Assembly: GCA_023262335.1 (NCBI GenBank)
Contig: JALRBE010000007.1
Span: 1-7,776 of the forward strand
DNA from: Candidatus Saccharimonadia bacterium
Lineage (GTDB): Bacteria; Patescibacteriota; Saccharimonadia; Saccharimonadales; Saccharimonadaceae
Direction of reading: 5' to 3'
Length of the DNA: 7,776 bases
Each line of letters opens with the position of its first letter. Within the stretch, counting starts at the first letter, position 1. Below are positions 6,096 to 7,776 of this stretch, in pieces. The notes under the pieces are model-generated. The model worked only from the letters and a program-made list of their open reading frames with translations. It did not search any database and was not told the origin of the DNA. The position numbers and the translations under genes are program-made.

Positions 6096-6123
6096 TTGTC
6101 GCTTTCGCGTGCTAAACTATACC
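6096..6123 (+). promoter_or_regulatory. Weak candidate promoter of the kinase-like/receiver/recO operon
   Basis: TTGTCG (6096-6101), 16 nt, TATACC (6118-6123), each matching the consensus at four of six positions. Six bases separate the -10 box from the ATG at 6130, the same geometry as at 2562 and 5420. The final T of the -10 is missing, so this is the least certain of the three. No clear terminator is seen in 6086-6129. Confidence 0.4.
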
Positions 6124-6129
6124 TAGTAT

Positions 6130-6870
6130 ATGGGCGTAGCGAGGGGAATCGAGTCGGGGGGCGACAATGACGGCTTTTCGATGGATCAGCCGGATTTGCT
6201 AGGAGCTGCCGCCAGCGAGCTGAACGCGCCCTTGGTGTTGCTGCGGCAACTAAGTTTGGCGCTCGCGGACGAAACGCTTGGCGTCGACGAACGGAGACGC
6301 TTGACGGAACAATTGGCACTGACAAGCGAGCGAGCGTTGCGGTTAGCTCGGCATGTCGGATCGCATCCGGAAGACACGTTCATGCGCCTTGCGCTCGAAC
6401 CGGTCAACGCCATGATGTTGTGTCAAGAAGTGATTAATGAACTACAGCCGCTGTTTGCCGCGCACGGCCAGTCGATCGTGGTGCGTCAGCGTGCTAAGTC
6501 GCCACTGCTCGTGGCAGACCGGTCGCTGCTGCGCCGGGTGCTCGTAGGGTTCGGTGACAATGCCTTGCATTACGGTTCGGGCGACAAGCCGGTGCAGCTT
6601 ATCGTCGAAGCGAACGCGCAGCGCGTGCGACTTGGCGTGCGCGACTACGGACCGTCGGTACCCGCGGACATGTGGCAACGTCTTGAGGGCAGAGTGTCGC
6701 GTCGTGCTGCCATGCCGTTGCCTCGGCGGCCGCAAGCAAGCGGCGTCAGCCTGCTGAAAGCGCGCCAACTTACCGAGATGATGGGCGGGAACGTCGGCGT
6801 GACGCGGCATCGTGACGGCGCGACGTTCTTCGTGAACATGCAGGTATCCGGACAGCTGAGCCTGCTATGA
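6130..6870 (+). CDS. Histidine-kinase-like protein lacking the phosphoacceptor histidine
   Basis: 246 aa, soluble, no sensor or membrane domain. The N-terminal helix pair resembles a HisKA dimerisation domain, but its H-box reads AASELNAPL (27-35): Ser29 stands where SHELRTPL-type boxes have His. A HATPase_c-like domain follows with the N-box FGDNALHY (Asn144), the G1 box RDYGPSVP (Asp172) and a degenerate G2 box SGVSLLKARQLTEMMGG (the second glycine of GxGL is Ser207). ATP binding may remain or be weakened; autophosphorylation at the usual site is not possible. His75 and His79 lie in the second helix but not in a canonical context. ATG 6130 is chosen by the -10 box 6 nt upstream; Met18 (6181) is an alternative. 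It overlaps the receiver gene by 4 nt (ATGA). Confidence 0.8.
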   Translation: MGVARGIESGGDNDGFSMDQPDLLGAAASELNAPLVLLRQLSLALADETLGVDERRRLTEQLALTSERALRLARHVGSHPEDTFMRLALEPVNAMMLCQEVINELQPLFAAHGQSIVVRQRAKSPLLVADRSLLRRVLVGFGDNALHYGSGDKPVQLIVEANAQRVRLGVRDYGPSVPADMWQRLEGRVSRRAAMPLPRRPQASGVSLLKARQLTEMMGGNVGVTRHRDGATFFVNMQVSGQLSLL

Positions 6871-7232
6871 AATCGGCGAAGGTCTTGGTCATCGAAAGCG
6901 ACCCGTGGCTCGGTGAGCGGTTTGAGTATGCCCTGAAAAAGGCTGGCTTTGGCGTACGTTCTACCTCGAACGCGTACAGCGCCATGGATATGGTCGACGA
7001 GTTTCGGCCTGATGCTATCGTCATGGGGTTGCTTTTGAGCGGCGCCGGGGGACTCAGCTTGCTGCACGAGTTGCAGAGCTATACGGATACCGCCGGAGTA
7101 CCGGTGATCGTATGCAGCGCCACGAACGTCATGCTCGACGAGCTGCGACCATACGGCGTCGAACGTGTGCTTGATTCGGGAGCGATGAAACCGGACGATT
7201 TGGTGGCGGCCGTGCGGAGCGTGCTGGCGTGA
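6867..7232 (+). CDS. Stand-alone receiver-like protein lacking the phosphoacceptor aspartate
   Basis: 121 aa, a single CheY-like domain without an output domain. The fold pattern is clear: KVLVIESDPWL (5-15), helix EYALKKAGF, FRPDAIVMGLLLSGAGG (46-62), VPVIVCSAT (78-86) and SGAMKPDDLVAAV (104-116). The position of the phosphorylated Asp (the last residue of PDxxxxD) is Gly54. The first residues of the acidic pocket, usually Asp-Asp, are Glu10-Ser11. The switch Ser84 and the conserved Lys108 are kept. It therefore resembles pseudo-receivers that act without phosphorylation. The start overlaps the kinase-like gene stop by 4 nt, and the recO GTG overlaps this gene's stop, so all three are likely translated together. 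Confidence 0.8.
   Translation: MKSAKVLVIESDPWLGERFEYALKKAGFGVRSTSNAYSAMDMVDEFRPDAIVMGLLLSGAGGLSLLHELQSYTDTAGVPVIVCSATNVMLDELRPYGVERVLDSGAMKPDDLVAAVRSVLA
7216..7219 (+). promoter_or_regulatory. Shine-Dalgarno site of recO
   Basis: GGAG lies 9 nt before the GTG at 7229, inside the end of the receiver gene. It supports this GTG as the recO start. Confidence 0.55.
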
Positions 7233-7776
7233 AGACCACAAGAACGCGCGCGGTCGTTCTGCGGAGGACGAATTACGGCGAAGCCGACAGGATTCTTGAC
7301 CTGCTGACACCGGACGGCCGGCTAAGCGTCATGGCGCGCGGCGTCCGAAAAGAAAAATCAAAGCTGGCCGGCGGTATCGAGCTGTTCGCCGTGTGCGACG
7401 TGGTCGTCGGGCAGGGCAAGGGTACTTTGGGTGTGCTGACGTCGGCGCGGTTAGTGCATTTTTACCGGCACATACTCGAAGATTACGACCGCATGCAATT
7501 CGCCTACGAAACGCTCGGGCAGGTTGCCAAGGCCAGTAGCAGCCTCGACGAGGAGGAATGGTATGACATCACGACGGAAGTGCTCGCGGCGCTTGACGTG
7601 CTCACCGTGCCGGTACAGCTGGTGCAAGTATGGTTTTACATGCGGGTCAGCACGCTGCTTGGCGATGAGCTCAGCACGCGAGTGCTCCCGCATGGCCAAA
7701 TACCTCAGGGCCCTCGCTTTCAAGCTAGGGCCGTTTGGGCGGGTGGTGGGCGCCGCTTCAGCCCCACGCCCATCCA
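7229..7776 (+). CDS. recO: DNA repair protein RecO, partial and apparently chimeric at the 3' end
   Basis: RecO loads RecA on SSB-coated DNA together with RecR in the RecF pathway and anneals strands. Translation from the GTG at 7229 begins VKTTRTRAVVLRRTNYGEADRI (first part VKTTRTRAVVLRR), then LTPDGRLSVMARGVRK and SKLAGGIELF. This is the RecO N-terminal OB-fold with its typical TNYGEADR and GVRK motifs. The helical middle continues to about VWFYMRVSTLLGDEL (residue 148). After the GAGCTC at 7667-7672 the frame stays open but reads RVLPHGQIPQGPRFQARAVW, unlike RecO, while the opposite strand reads as RecX. I take genuine recO to end at about 7672 and the rest to be foreign. The GTG overlaps the receiver gene's stop, and GGAG lies 9 nt upstream. 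Confidence 0.85.
   Translation, partial: MKTTRTRAVVLRRTNYGEADRILDLLTPDGRLSVMARGVRKEKSKLAGGIELFAVCDVVVGQGKGTLGVLTSARLVHFYRHILEDYDRMQFAYETLGQVAKASSSLDEEEWYDITTEVLAALDVLTVPVQLVQVWFYMRVSTLLGDELSTRVLPHGQIPQGPRFQARAVWAGGGRRFSPTPI
7667..7776 (-). CDS. recX: Fragment of a RecX-type regulatory protein, probably from another organism
   Basis: Read on the minus strand from the right edge, an open frame gives TTRPNGPSLKARALRYLA followed by MREHSRAEL. The L-K-x-R-A-L-x-x-L-x-x-R-E-h-S-r-x-E-L pattern is the first helical repeat of RecX, the RecA-inhibiting protein; the preceding Pro-rich tail and the wording are most like proteobacterial RecX. Match to RecX is lost beyond about 7667, where the strand becomes antisense to recO. 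No start codon is visible in the window. Sharing of GAGCTC with recO at the junction suggests a chimeric join rather than a true gene overlap. Confidence 0.6.

Noticed and set aside
6086..6129. Terminator between the PsbP-like gene and the kinase-like gene
   Set aside because: Only weak, bulged pairing around GCGGACGATTGTCGC and no T-run.
7451..7666. Continuation of the RecX-like frame into the recO region
   Set aside because: Beyond about 7667 the frame is antisense to genuine recO and loses RecX character; only the right-hand part is real.
7707..7732. Hairpin GGCCCT...AGGGCC with inner GCTT/AAGC as a terminator
   Set aside because: No T-run follows on either strand, and it lies within the RecX-coding fragment.

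Overview
The window looks like a piece of a Patescibacteria (CPR) genome, most likely Candidatus Saccharibacteria (TM7), except for its last ~100 bases. This rests on the gene set, the RecO N-terminus, a compact xseA/xseB, and a Trm11-like methyltransferase with an unusual motif IV; no search was possible, so the assignment is an inference. The DNA is GC-rich. TGA is used as a stop (xseB, the kinase-like gene, the receiver gene), so the recoded TGA=Gly code of some CPR lineages does not apply.

Layout. From 8 to 2538 everything is on the minus strand: a Trm11/TrmG10-type methyltransferase (1366-2538), a small ribbon-helix-helix-like protein (1055-1321) with its own terminator, and a secreted or lipoprotein-like unknown with its own promoter (8-871). 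From 2562 to the right edge everything is on the plus strand. First comes an operon of an LPG-synthase-TM/flippase-like membrane protein, xseA, xseB and a membrane-anchored FAM173-like methyltransferase (2562-5406), with overlapping genes. Then follow a single membrane-anchored PsbP-like gene (5420-6085) and an operon of a histidine-kinase-like protein, a stand-alone receiver and recO (6130 to the right edge). The divergence point at 2539-2561 is a tiny bidirectional promoter whose two -10 boxes overlap.

Most notable. (1) The kinase-like and receiver-like genes form a tandem pair in which both phosphotransfer residues are gone: the H-box His is Ser and the receiver Asp is Gly. This looks like a phosphorylation-independent relic of a two-component system coupled to recO. 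(2) Two plus-strand transcription units, and more weakly a third, have a -10 box exactly 6 nt before the ATG, so their mRNAs should be leaderless. The 8-871 and 1055-1321 genes instead have leaders with Shine-Dalgarno sites. (3) The right end appears chimeric: at a GAGCTC around 7667-7672 the recO reading frame loses RecO character, and the opposite strand reads as the N-terminal part of a proteobacterial-type RecX.

How the genes may work together: xseA+xseB make exonuclease VII and recO belongs to RecF-pathway recombination, so two DNA-repair functions lie in neighbouring operons. The methyltransferases and the membrane protein are probably housekeeping. No RNA genes, CRISPR arrays or insertion sequences were seen.
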